Assembly (NCBI GenBank): GCA_965365345.1
Contig: CBDUBH010000004.1
Coordinates: forward strand, 1 to 64,000
Length of the DNA stretch: 64,000 nt
Direction: 5' to 3'
DNA from: CBDUBH01 sp965365345
GTDB lineage: Bacteria > Bacteroidota > Ignavibacteria > Ignavibacteriales > SURF-24
Shown here piece after piece: positions 9,772-19,054 of the stretch (positions within the stretch are counted from its first letter, which is position 1; each line of letters starts with the position of its first letter). The notes beneath the pieces were generated by a model. It had not been told where the DNA came from and did no database searches. It saw only the letters and a program-made list of their open reading frames with translations. Both the position numbers and the translations under genes were made by a program.

Positions 9772-9932
9772 TTTAAGATCCCCGTGAAAGTGAAAATTTG
9801 ATATTCAATAATCATCAAAAAATATAAATTAATCAAATTTGATTTTTATTTTTCCGGATGAAACATTAATTGATAATAAAGATTTACAAAAGCTTCTAAA
9901 TTCTTACTTTCTAAAATTCTCAAATTCTAATT

Positions 9933-10700
9933 TCATTTATCCAGCCATTTTTTGAAATCGCTTGTGCGCTCAACACTCACGATCGCCTCAATTAAAGCGG
10001 GCGCGGAAGGTTTAAGATCAATTTTAATTCGCGAGCGTGAATAAGGGATCATATTTTTGATCGCATTAATATTGATCAACAATTTTCTGTTAATTCTGAA
10101 AAATAATTTTGGCGAAACAATTTCTTCAAGATTATCTAATGAATAATCAATAGGGAAATGTTCGTTTTCAAAAGTTGTAAGAAAAACATTTTTTTCCAAT
10201 GCGTAAAAGAATGCAATATTTTCAGTTTCAACTTTTTTTAGTTTTTGTCCGAACTGAATTAAAAATCTACTTTTATAATTTTCTTTATTTTCATTTTGAT
10301 CTTTGAAATATTCAAAAAGATTTTCAATTTGCTTTAAGTATGAAGTTCTGATTTGTTCAAATTTTTGCAGCGCATCTTTTAGATCTGATTTGCGAATTGG
10401 TTTAAGAAGATAATCAACGCTGTTTAGTTTGAACGCCTGAATTGCGTATTGATCGTAAGCAGTTGTAAAAATTATCGGCGAAGAAATTTTAACATCTTCA
10501 AATATGGAAAAACTTATTCCATCAGAAAGTTGAATATCTAAAAATATTAAATCAAAATTTGAATTTTCATTTAGCCATTTTTTAGATTCGGAAACTGAAG
10601 TTAATCTTTTTACAACTTCAATTGAATTATCTAATTCCTTAATCGATTTTTCTAGTCTGTCAGCTGCTAAAATTTCATCTTCAATAATTACGACTTTCAT
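9933..10700 (-). CDS. LytTR-family response regulator
   Basis: The 255-residue protein has a receiver domain (residues 1 to about 120) with acidic residues EDE at 7-9 and the phosphate-accepting Asp55 in LIFLDIQLSDG; Thr in FTTAYDQYA and Lys in LLKPIRK complete the site. Residues about 150-250 form a LytTR DNA-binding domain, including a characteristic FFRINRKLLININAI segment. It starts one base after the stop of the sensor kinase gene, so the two form a coupled two-component pair. Targets are unknown; binding sites would be short direct repeats upstream of regulated genes. Confidence 0.93.
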   Translation of the reverse strand: MKVVIIEDEILAADRLEKSIKELDNSIEVVKRLTSVSESKKWLNENSNFDLIFLDIQLSDGISFSIFEDVKISSPIIFTTAYDQYAIQAFKLNSVDYLLKPIRKSDLKDALQKFEQIRTSYLKQIENLFEYFKDQNENKENYKSRFLIQFGQKLKKVETENIAFFYALEKNVFLTTFENEHFPIDYSLDNLEEIVSPKLFFRINRKLLININAIKNMIPYSRSRIKIDLKPSAPALIEAIVSVERTSDFKKWLDK

Positions 10701-10701
10701 T

Positions 10702-11742
10702 TTATTGTGCCTTAATTAAAGGGAGCTTTGCCAAATATTCACTTTCGGAAATATTAAATTCAGGTGAATTATCGGAAATCAAACTGTATCTTTTAATTAA
10801 ATTTTTTATTCCTATTCCCGTCGATTTTACGCTGCTGTGCTTTTGATTCAGGTTATTTGAAATATATAATTTATCATCGTTATTGTAAATTTTAATTTTT
10901 AAAGGATGTTCGCTCGAAACAATATTATGCTTAATTGCATTTTCCAAAAGCGTTTGAATTGAAAGCGGCGGAACAAGACATTCCAATTTTTCAGCGTCAA
11001 TATTTATCTGATAAATTATCATATCCTGAAATCTGATCTCCTGTAAAAAAAGATAAGATTTGGCAAATGAGATTTCTTCTTTTAAAGTTACGGCGGGCTT
11101 ATCAATCACTTCTAAAATGTATCTGTAAAGCGATGAAAATTCTTCTATAAAATTTTGAGCTTTATTTTGATCCGATGAAATAAGGGCAGAAAGTACATTT
11201 AAACTATTAAAAAGAAAATGCGGATTAAGTTGATTCTTCAAAATTTCAAATCTTATTTCCGAATTTTCTTTTTCCAGCTTTTCCGCTTTGAACTTTGCTT
11301 CAAGATGTTTTTTGTATAATAGAATACTTTCTACAATTGAAACCAGAAAAATGTTTATGACAGTGCAGATCAAAATATTTGTGATTATAACTTCGTTGAG
11401 CGGCTCGCGGTATGGAAAAATAAAATTTGCAAAAAGTGTAATTCCAAGTCCGAAAATTGCGCCGACAACAACAGTTAGGAAAAATTCAGTTGCCAATCTT
11501 AACGGAATATTCTTTTCCCAAGTTACTTTATTATCGAGTAGATTTATGAATATAAGATCGAAGTATAAAAGTCCTAATCCGAAAATTGTGCTGAATACAA
11601 TTCCCGTGATCCATCTGGTTAAAAAATTTGACAGATCAGGTACTTGAATATAGCCGGTATATTGATTGTAAGTAATAAGCAAAAGCTGAATCAATACGGC
11701 AAAAACAAAAACCGAAAGCAGAATTTTTTTATTTATTTTCAT
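10702..11742 (-). CDS. LytS-type membrane sensor histidine kinase
   Basis: The 346-residue protein has four predicted membrane helices (about 7-26, 45-67, 83-108, 118-142) and a short coiled coil. A His_kinase module of the LytS/YehU class follows, with the phosphorylated His175 in LNPHFLFNSLN. The ATP-binding region follows, with an N box (ENAIKHN) and a glycine motif (STGIGIKNL). No large periplasmic sensor domain is present, so sensing probably occurs in the membrane. It is transcribed before its LytTR partner at 9933-10700 with a one-base gap, which identifies the cognate regulator. Confidence 0.93.
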   Translation of the reverse strand: MKINKKILLSVFVFAVLIQLLLITYNQYTGYIQVPDLSNFLTRWITGIVFSTIFGLGLLYFDLIFINLLDNKVTWEKNIPLRLATEFFLTVVVGAIFGLGITLFANFIFPYREPLNEVIITNILICTVINIFLVSIVESILLYKKHLEAKFKAEKLEKENSEIRFEILKNQLNPHFLFNSLNVLSALISSDQNKAQNFIEEFSSLYRYILEVIDKPAVTLKEEISFAKSYLFLQEIRFQDMIIYQINIDAEKLECLVPPLSIQTLLENAIKHNIVSSEHPLKIKIYNNDDKLYISNNLNQKHSSVKSTGIGIKNLIKRYSLISDNSPEFNISESEYLAKLPLIKAQ

Positions 11743-11811
11743 AACGTAATTTTTGTTTAGTGAAATTTTGAAATTATTTTGATCATTAGCAACTTTGGGG
11801 ATTAATAAAAA

Positions 11812-11851
11812 TTACACTGTCAATTCAGGTTTACCCGGATTGACAGTGTAA
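11812..11851 (-). terminator. Strong hairpin terminator of the minus-strand barrel gene
   Basis: A perfect 13-bp inverted repeat (TTACACTGTCAAT and its complement) with a 14-base loop lies 33 bp beyond the stop of the gene ending at 11884. On the minus strand it is followed by a T-rich run, which fits termination before the two-component pair. Confidence 0.82.
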
Positions 11852-11883
11852 AAAATTATAGTTTCACTTTTCGAAATTATGTT

Positions 11884-12504
11884 TTAAAATATTCCGTATT
11901 TTATTGAAATTCCTGCGCTCAAATTTCTGAAAACATCTTCATCTTGTCCTTTTAATTTTAGCGGAGAAGTAAATCTGTAACTTGAAACTGCTCCTAACCA
12001 AAAGTGTTTCGAGATTTTAGTCTGAAGTTCAATTCCCGGTTCAAAAAATCCGAAGTTTTCACGATCAATAATTTCTTCGTACCATTCAACATTTTCTCTA
12101 TAATCTTTGTCGTACTGATAATAAGCTGTTCCTGTGCCGCTATTAATTGAAAGTGAAAGTTTGAACCTTTCACTGAGAACAAAATGACGTTCTAAAAGCA
12201 AACCTGCAAAAGATCCATAAATATGATAAGTTCCGTTTTCAACAAGCTGATCCAAACTTTTATCATAATATAATCCTGTTAATGAAAATCCCACTGAATA
12301 TTTGTGATTGATAACAAAAGCTGCTTTCAGATCAAGAAATCCTGAATTATCATCAAACACTTGAGAATATTTTAAATTTGTTCCAATGTAACCGCCGAAA
12401 TTGTAATCGCCAAGTTTAAAAAGATTTTTTTCTGTTTGATTTTCTTGGGCAAAAATATTTGCCGATAAAATTAAAACTGCGAGTAAATAAATCAAGTTTT
12501 TCAT
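11884..12504 (-). CDS. Small outer-membrane beta-barrel protein
   Basis: The 206-residue product has a signal peptide (MKNLIYLLAVLILSANIFAQE). The mature part is about 185 residues of alternating strands, such as FNFGGYIGTNLKYSQ-like and KYSVGFSLTGLYY segments, ending in SIKYGIF. Size and pattern fit an eight-stranded outer-membrane barrel, often annotated only as outer membrane beta-barrel protein. No ligand or enzyme motif is visible. It is upstream of the LytS/LytT pair on the same strand but separated from it by a strong terminator, so it is probably expressed independently. Confidence 0.68.
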   Translation of the reverse strand: MKNLIYLLAVLILSANIFAQENQTEKNLFKLGDYNFGGYIGTNLKYSQVFDDNSGFLDLKAAFVINHKYSVGFSLTGLYYDKSLDQLVENGTYHIYGSFAGLLLERHFVLSERFKLSLSINSGTGTAYYQYDKDYRENVEWYEEIIDRENFGFFEPGIELQTKISKHFWLGAVSSYRFTSPLKLKGQDEDVFRNLSAGISIKYGIF

Positions 12505-12880
12505 TTTGGTATTCCTTTTATTTTTTGATGAAAGTTACTTTTAATTTCTACCCGTAATCTAAACAGCAGAGCATTTCATAAAAAATAAAAGGTGATGAAC
12601 AGGTTTATTATGCGGATGAACGCGCAAAATTTGATGTTGAATTTACATTGAAAAAATTTAAAAATATTAAACTGAATTTTATTGGAAAAAACTTCCCCGG
12701 AAAAAGTTAGATTTTAAAAAAATTACATTCAAATAACTCTGAAATTATTAAATATTTTTTCCAATTCAGAGAAAATCAAAAATAATTTTTATATCTTAAT
12801 AATATTCTTTTAAGCGATATTTTATCGCCAATTTATAAGTGATTAATTCCCGAAATTTCTGAAAATAAAAAGAGGTAAAA
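12505..12880. other. Divergent promoter region, no gene seen
   Basis: This 376-bp A/T-rich gap separates the minus-strand barrel gene from the plus-strand receiver gene, so it must hold both promoters. I see no open frame of note and no clear repeat or palindrome. Confidence 0.5.
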
Positions 12881-13276
12881 ATGAAAATCGAGCCAATTTC
12901 AATTTTATTGGTGGAAGACAATAATGACGAAGCAAATAGAATAAAAGAACTTATTAAAAGCGTTAGATTAATAAATGAAATAAATACGCTTGATCTTTCA
13001 GAAGCAATTAATTATAAAGGAAATATTGCGCCAGATCTTATTTTAGTTGATCTTCACATTTCTGCAAAAGAAGTAAAATTAATTTTAGATAAAATGAAAG
13101 CCAATGAAAATTTTTCATCGGATTCGGTTATAATATTTGCCGATAACGATATTGATGAAGAAATAATGAGACTTGACGGAGTTTCAGGACATTATTTACG
13201 CAGACCGTTTGATATTCAAAAATTCTTGACCGTTATATTTACAAAATTAAATTTCGGGACGGTGCTTGCAAAATAA
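12881..13276 (+). CDS. Stand-alone receiver-domain protein with degenerate active site
   Basis: The 131-residue protein is a single CheY-like receiver. It starts ISILLVEDNNDE and keeps the phosphate-accepting Asp57 in PDLILVDLH. The usual Thr/Ser is Ala87 (IIFAD), and the invariant Lys appears as Arg108 (YLRRPF). These two changes usually weaken or alter the phosphorylation switch. AGAGG precedes the ATG. The GAF-kinase gene lies 72 bp downstream on the same strand and is the most likely partner. The protein has no output domain, so it would work by protein contact. Confidence 0.85.
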   Translation: MKIEPISILLVEDNNDEANRIKELIKSVRLINEINTLDLSEAINYKGNIAPDLILVDLHISAKEVKLILDKMKANENFSSDSVIIFADNDIDEEIMRLDGVSGHYLRRPFDIQKFLTVIFTKLNFGTVLAK

Positions 13277-13348
13277 AATTTAAATGGATTCCGGGATCAC
13301 AAAAAAACAGATCAGCAAAAATCAGCAAAAGGGGAGAAAGGAGTAAAA

Positions 13349-14731
13349 GTGAAAGCAGAAATTCCTAAAAACGAAACTGAAAGATTGGCAGCCCTGAAAA
13401 GTTTGAATATTTTGGGAAGCGCGCCCGAAGAAGTTTTTGATAACATAACCTGCCTTGCCGCAAATGTTTGCAATACTCCAATTTCACTAATAACTTTGAT
13501 CGATTCCGATAAACAATGGTTCAAATCGAAAGTTGGTTTATCATTTGATGAAATGAGCCGTGATTCTGCATTTTGCGCTCACGCAATTTTAAATCCTGAT
13601 GAAATTATGATTGTTAGTGACACTCATCAGGATAATAGATTTGTTGATAATCCAATTGTAACATCAAATCCCGGAATCCGTTTTTATGCAGGAATTCCAA
13701 TAAGTACAAAAGACGGTTTTCCGCTTGGAACTTTATGCGTACTTGATGATAAGCCCCGTGTTTTAACTGAAGATCAAATTGAAGCATTAAAAGCGCTTCA
13801 TAAAGAAATTGAAATTCAAATTGAATTGCGGCGAAACATTGAAACTTTTAAACTTGTTTTAAATGAAGAAAAAAGAACCAAGCAGGATATTTTAAATGCG
13901 AGTAAGGAATTAGAAGGTAAGATCAAAAAAAGTGCGGGAAAACTTTCTGAGATAAGCATCAAACTTCGTGAGGAATTGGAAGAACGGAAAAAGATTGAAA
14001 AAGAATTGATCGCCGCAAAAGAAAAAGCGGAGCAATCAGAAAGATTAAAATCCGAATTCCTTGCACAAATCACTCATGAGATCCGCTCGCCGCTAAACGT
14101 AATTTTTAATCATCTTTCATTAATAAAAATGGAGCTGGAAGAAAATATTTCTCCTGATCTTGAAGAAAGATTTGACTCCATTGAAAATGGAAGCAGCAGA
14201 ATTATCAGAACTGTTGATCTTGTTTTAAATTATTCGGAAGTGCAGAAGGGATTTTACAAACCTAATTTCAAAGAGCATCATATTATAAAAGATATTTTGA
14301 ATCCTTTGATAAACGAATACAAAGCACTTGCAGAAAAAAAGAACTTAAAACTTGATCTTGTAAATGAAGTGCAAAATCCTTTATTAAATGTTGATCAATA
14401 TTCAGCCACGCAAATTTTTGCAAACCTGATTAGCAATGCAATCAAATTTACCAATCACGGAAAAATTACTGTTAAAACTTCCACAAATAAAAAAGGGAAT
14501 CTTTGCGTTTGTGTTCAAGATACAGGAATTGGCATTGATGAAAAATACATGAAAATTTTATTTCTACCTTTTACTCAAGAGGAACAGGGATATACAAGAA
14601 CTTACGAAGGAAATGGCTTGGGATTGGCGCTGGTAAAAAAATATTGCGAAATAAATAATGCCGCTATAAAAGTAAAAAGTGAAAAAGAAAAAGGAAGCAG
14701 ATTTTCTTTGGAATTTAAAAATCATCAATAA
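13349..14731 (+). CDS. GAF-domain sensor histidine kinase
   Basis: Translation starts at a GTG placed five bases after a strong AAGGAG site, one of the best ribosome sites in the window. The 460-residue soluble protein has a GAF domain (about 1-150, with ISLITLIDSDKQWFKSKVGL and GTLCVLDD), a coiled coil (about 170-235), a HisKA domain with His243 in ITHEIRSPLN, and an ATPase domain with an N box (NLISNAIKF), a G1 box (VQDTGIGID) and a G2 box (GNGLGLALVKKY). It would sense a small molecule or redox state in the cytosol. The receiver protein encoded just upstream is its likely phosphorylation partner. Confidence 0.93.
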   Translation: MKAEIPKNETERLAALKSLNILGSAPEEVFDNITCLAANVCNTPISLITLIDSDKQWFKSKVGLSFDEMSRDSAFCAHAILNPDEIMIVSDTHQDNRFVDNPIVTSNPGIRFYAGIPISTKDGFPLGTLCVLDDKPRVLTEDQIEALKALHKEIEIQIELRRNIETFKLVLNEEKRTKQDILNASKELEGKIKKSAGKLSEISIKLREELEERKKIEKELIAAKEKAEQSERLKSEFLAQITHEIRSPLNVIFNHLSLIKMELEENISPDLEERFDSIENGSSRIIRTVDLVLNYSEVQKGFYKPNFKEHHIIKDILNPLINEYKALAEKKNLKLDLVNEVQNPLLNVDQYSATQIFANLISNAIKFTNHGKITVKTSTNKKGNLCVCVQDTGIGIDEKYMKILFLPFTQEEQGYTRTYEGNGLGLALVKKYCEINNAAIKVKSEKEKGSRFSLEFKNHQ

Positions 14732-15067
14732 ATGATTTAAAAATTTCAAACGGCCGCGAAATATTTCAGAATTATCTTATAAATATTTTCTATCAAAAAT
14801 GAAATATCATAAATAATATTTATGAAGCATTTTAATTATTTGAAAAATATTTTTCTGAAATTTAATGAATAATAATTCAAATTCAGTAATTTTTCCTGAC
14901 TTATTTATGGCAAATCATAATTTACCACTAATACAAATCTTCAATTCAACAATTTAAAACAATAATTTTGTGAAGTATAAAATCTAATTTTGAATTAGTG
15001 GATTAAAATATTCATTTTAATTTTCATCAGACAAGTTTATTTTGTGAAAAATTTTTCCGGAAAATAA
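14732..15067. other. Intergenic A/T-rich region, no gene seen
   Basis: The 336-bp gap between the GAF kinase and the six-PAS kinase has no credible open frame and no clear hairpin. It probably carries the promoter for the kinase-regulator pair downstream. Confidence 0.4.
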
Positions 15068-18046
15068 ATGAATAAATTATACAACGGCAATTTATCAAAT
15101 TCAGATGATGTTCATTACAAATATGAATCGTTATTCAAAAATGCATTCGATTGCATTTACGTGCATGATTTTGAAGGTAACTTTTTGGAAGTAAGCGATT
15201 CTACAGTAAAACTTTTCAACTTTTCCCGCGAAGAAATTCTAAAGATGAACATTAAAGATGTTCTGCTTGAAGATCAATTGGAAATTGCAAATAAAAGAGT
15301 TTCTGATTTGAAATCAATAAAAAACAATTCCGATGAAGTGATCTATAAAATCAAAAATAAATCCGGCGAAACTCTGCTTATTGAAGTAAGATCATTTCTT
15401 TTGGAAAAAAACGGGATGCCTTTTGCCGTTCAGGGAATTGCCCGCGATGTTACAAAAAGAATTAAACATCAGGAAGAATTAGCGCACAGCGAAGAAAATT
15501 TCAGATTGATATTTGAACATGCCGCTGATGCGATTGTTATTTCGGATCGTGAAGCAAATATTTTGGATGTAAATAAAGTTGCTTGCGAGTTTACTCTTTA
15601 CTCGAGAGAAGAACTTACAAAAATGAACATTCGCGATCTGCTTTCTGAAGAAGATAAAAATAGTTTTCCTGTTGATTTTAATAAATTAAAACAGCAGCAA
15701 AGCATAATCCGGGAAAGAAGAATTATTAAGAAAGATAAAACTTCAATGTTTATTGAAGTTAATGGTCAGACACTTTCTGATGGAAGAATTATAGGAATTT
15801 ATAGAGATATATCTTTTAGAAAAGAACTTCAGAAAAAGCTTGAACAAAGTGAAACATATTATAAATCCTTAATAGAAGAACAAGTTGATCTTGTGTGCAG
15901 ATTTTCACCTGATACAACCTGGACCTTTGTTAATACTGCTTATTGTATTTATTGGAATAGATCTACGGACGAATTGTTAGGCGATAAGTTTATCAATTAT
16001 CTGCCTGAAAGTGATAAAGAAAATATAAAATATTTTTTGCGATCTTTCACCAAAGAACATTCCGTTAGAACAATGGAAAATCTTACAAAATCCAACACAG
16101 GCGAATTGCGCTGGCATCTTTGGACTTACAAGGCATTTTTTGATGAAAATGAAAATATAGTTGAATTTCAAACAGTTGGGAAAGATATTACAACACAAAA
16201 AAATTTTGAGGCAAGATTAAAAGCTTCGGAAGAACTGCACAGATTAGTGCTTTCAAATATTTCCGATGCCGTAATTCTTACAAATCTCAACGGAAATTTT
16301 ACTTATGTAAGTCCAAACTCGGAAATATTATTCAGTTATTCTGCTAATGAAATTTATTCAATGGGACAAATAAAAAATTTACTTGGCGAAAATCTTTTTT
16401 CATTTAAGGAATTAAATTTTTACGGCGAGTTAAAAGATGTTGAAAAAACAGTAACGGATAAATCAGGAAAAGTTCATCATCTTTTGATCAATATTAAACG
16501 GGTTAATATAAACACTGATGAAATTTTATATACTTGCCGCGATCTTACTGAATATAAATCCGCAATAATGAAACTTGCTTTGGCAGAGCATAAGTATCAA
16601 TCAATTTTTGATAACGCTTTAGAAGGAATTTATCAGGTTGATCTTAATGGAAAAATAATTTCCGCTAACAGATCACTTGCAGAAATTTTAGGTTATAATT
16701 CTCCACAGGATTTAATAAATACTGTTAACGATTATTGGACAGAGGTTTTTGTTGATAGTTCTTTAAAGCCGATGATAATTGCTGAAATGGAAAAGAATAA
16801 TAAAATTCGCGGACTTGAATTTGAAGCTTATAAAAAGAATGGTGAAATAATATGGGTTTTGATTTATGCGAGAAATATCAGGGATAAAAACGGAATTTCG
16901 GTAATGTACGAAGGAAATATGATCGATATTACCCGCAGAAAAAAAGCAGAAAAACTTTTGAAAAAAAGTGAAATAAGATTACAACTTTCAATTGAAGCGG
17001 CAAATCAGGGAATCTGGGATTGGAACATTGAAAAAAACGAAGTGTATTTCAGTCCGAAATATTACACAATGCTCGGCTACAAACCAAATGAATTTGAAGC
17101 TAATTATGATAATTGGAAAGATTTAATTCATCCGGCACAAATGATCTCTGTTGCAAAACATCAAAAGGAAATAATAAAACAGGAAGATCAATTTTCTCAG
17201 GAATTTTTGATGCGCACAAAATCCGGTGAGTACAGATGGATCTTAAGTCAGGGAAAAGTTTTCGGAAGAGATGAAAACGAAAATCCTTTAAGAGTTGCTG
17301 GAACTCATTTGGATATAACCGAAAAAAAACTTGCCGATGAAAAGTTGAAACAATCCGAAGAGAACTTGCGCGCGCTTTCTGCACATCTTGAAAAGATACG
17401 CGAAGAGGAAAGAAAAGAAATTGCATCACTTGTTCATGATGAATTAGGGCAAGCATTAACGGGCATAAAATTAATATCTCTTTCAATAAGTAAAAATATT
17501 TCAGGCGAAAATGAAAAAGCGAAATTAAAGCTTAAAGAAATGAATAATATTATAAGTTCAACAATAAAATCAGTACAAAGAATAAGTTCAAATTTGCGTC
17601 CAAAAATATTGGAAACAATGGGATTGATTCCGGCAATAGAAGAAAACTTAAAAATATTTTCTGAACGCACCGGGATTAAGTCGAAAATTTTTATCGGTAA
17701 AAATTCAGATCTCAAATTCAGCGAGAATATTTCCGTTGTACTTTTCAGAATTTTTCAGGAAAGCATTACAAATGTTGCCCGTCATGCAAATGCCACGGAA
17801 GTTAAAATAAAAACTGCGCTTATCAAAAAGCATTATTATCTTGAAATTATTGATAACGGAATCGGAATTGATGAAGATAAATTAAATGATCCTGAATGCC
17901 TCGGAATAATCGGAATGCAGGAAAAGGCAATAAAAATAGGGGGAACATTAGAAATAAAGAGAAATATATTAAAAGGAACAACCGTAAAAGCTTGCCTTCC
18001 AAGTTCTAAAATGAATGATTATTTAAATAATTCATATATTAAATAA
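15068..18046 (+). CDS. Soluble six-PAS sensor histidine kinase, NarX/DegS (HisKA_3) class
   Basis: The 992-residue protein has no membrane helix. It carries about six consecutive PAS/PAC modules (roughly 18-135, 140-255, 260-380, 385-500, 505-630 and 635-760), recognisable by repeated tails such as GIARDVTKR, GIYRDISFR, TVGKDITTQ and GTHLDITEK. A HisKA_3 dimerisation domain follows with His790 in REEERKEIASLVHDELGQ, then a HATPase_c domain (about 885-980; SITNVARHA, DNGIGID). It should phosphorylate the NarL-type regulator encoded 65 bp downstream. The long PAS array points to integration of several cytosolic cues, such as redox, oxygen or bound cofactors. Confidence 0.93.
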   Translation: MNKLYNGNLSNSDDVHYKYESLFKNAFDCIYVHDFEGNFLEVSDSTVKLFNFSREEILKMNIKDVLLEDQLEIANKRVSDLKSIKNNSDEVIYKIKNKSGETLLIEVRSFLLEKNGMPFAVQGIARDVTKRIKHQEELAHSEENFRLIFEHAADAIVISDREANILDVNKVACEFTLYSREELTKMNIRDLLSEEDKNSFPVDFNKLKQQQSIIRERRIIKKDKTSMFIEVNGQTLSDGRIIGIYRDISFRKELQKKLEQSETYYKSLIEEQVDLVCRFSPDTTWTFVNTAYCIYWNRSTDELLGDKFINYLPESDKENIKYFLRSFTKEHSVRTMENLTKSNTGELRWHLWTYKAFFDENENIVEFQTVGKDITTQKNFEARLKASEELHRLVLSNISDAVILTNLNGNFTYVSPNSEILFSYSANEIYSMGQIKNLLGENLFSFKELNFYGELKDVEKTVTDKSGKVHHLLINIKRVNINTDEILYTCRDLTEYKSAIMKLALAEHKYQSIFDNALEGIYQVDLNGKIISANRSLAEILGYNSPQDLINTVNDYWTEVFVDSSLKPMIIAEMEKNNKIRGLEFEAYKKNGEIIWVLIYARNIRDKNGISVMYEGNMIDITRRKKAEKLLKKSEIRLQLSIEAANQGIWDWNIEKNEVYFSPKYYTMLGYKPNEFEANYDNWKDLIHPAQMISVAKHQKEIIKQEDQFSQEFLMRTKSGEYRWILSQGKVFGRDENENPLRVAGTHLDITEKKLADEKLKQSEENLRALSAHLEKIREEERKEIASLVHDELGQALTGIKLISLSISKNISGENEKAKLKLKEMNNIISSTIKSVQRISSNLRPKILETMGLIPAIEENLKIFSERTGIKSKIFIGKNSDLKFSENISVVLFRIFQESITNVARHANATEVKIKTALIKKHYYLEIIDNGIGIDEDKLNDPECLGIIGMQEKAIKIGGTLEIKRNILKGTTVKACLPSSKMNDYLNNSYIK

Positions 18047-18111
18047 TGTAAGGAAAATTAAGGGGACAAAATAAAAATTTAATTACAGCTTTTAATAACA
18101 GTCAGATCAAT

Positions 18112-18741
18112 ATGAAAAAAATATTAATTGTTGATGATCACGCGATAGTAAGAAAAGGTTTAAAAGAAATTATTAATGATGAAAATGATTTAAAAGTTGA
18201 AGACGAAGCAAAAAATGCTGATGAAGCTTTGGAAAAGATCCGCAATAAAAAAATTGATCTGGTAATTTTGGATATTAATATGCCCGGCAGAAGCGGATTT
18301 GATATCATTGCCGATATTATAAAAATTGATGAACAACTTCCCATACTTATTCTAAGTATAAATCCTGAAGATGAATTTGCTTTGCGCTGCCTGAAAGCCG
18401 GAGCTTCGGGATACATGAACAAAGATATTGAGCCGCTTGAATTTCTGCTTGCAATTAGAAAATTGCTTTCCGGACAAAAATACATTCCGCCTGCACTGGC
18501 TGAAATGCTTTTTAATGATTTTGAAAACAACACACCAAAGAAAAAATTTAACGATCTTTCAGATCGTGAGTTTGAAGTCTTAAGAATGATAGCCCGCAAA
18601 AAAACAATCAAAGAAATTTCAGAAGATCTTGCATTAAGCATAAAAACCGTGAGCACTTATAAAACAAGAATAATGCAGAAATTAGATTTAAAAGATAATA
18701 ACCAGCTTTTAAATTACGCCAGACAAAATAAGCTGGTTTAA
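18112..18741 (+). CDS. NarL/FixJ-family response regulator
   Basis: The 209-residue protein has a receiver (residues 1-120) with DDH at 8-10 and the phosphorylation site Asp54 in LVILDINMPG. A LuxR-type helix-turn-helix follows at about 145-205 (LSDREFEVLRMIARKKTIKEIS, then LSIKTVSTYKTRIMQKL). It is the expected partner of the HisKA_3 kinase directly upstream, since kinases of this class pair with NarL-type regulators. It binds DNA as a dimer after phosphorylation; targets are unknown. Confidence 0.95.
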   Translation: MKKILIVDDHAIVRKGLKEIINDENDLKVEDEAKNADEALEKIRNKKIDLVILDINMPGRSGFDIIADIIKIDEQLPILILSINPEDEFALRCLKAGASGYMNKDIEPLEFLLAIRKLLSGQKYIPPALAEMLFNDFENNTPKKKFNDLSDREFEVLRMIARKKTIKEISEDLALSIKTVSTYKTRIMQKLDLKDNNQLLNYARQNKLV

Positions 18742-18757
18742 AAGATTAAAAGTTGAT

Positions 18758-18888
18758 CTGTCATTCCGGCTTGTCCGGAATCTTTCTTATTTAGAAAGGA
18801 TTCCCGACGCGTTTCACTTGCGGGAATGACAGAATATTACTTAGTATCACTGTCAGATTCCGGGCTGCTTCGCGCCGGAATGACGGAT
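18758..18888. repeat. Cluster of ATTCCGG hairpin repeats
   Basis: The gap between the NarL-type regulator and the MCP-like gene holds several inverted repeats built on ATTCCGG/CCGGAAT (18758-18782, 18848-18882) and ATTCCCG/CGGGAAT (18800-18833). The first is linked to the second by a GGAATCTTTCT / AGAAAGGATTCC pairing. They belong to the dispersed family also seen near 33400, 41910 and 54121. An 83-residue open frame across this cluster (18826-19077) is an artefact of the repeats. Confidence 0.8.
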
Positions 18889-19054
18889 TGTTTTCCATTT
18901 TCCATTCTTTCATTATTCCATTTTAATTTTCCCATTCCTACAAAAATTCATTCATTCCTACAAAAATTTGTCAAAAAATATCCTACACAAAAATTTTTAT
19001 TTATGCCGATAATCAAATTAAGAAAAAACCTGCAATGGAAAGAATTCCGAAATT

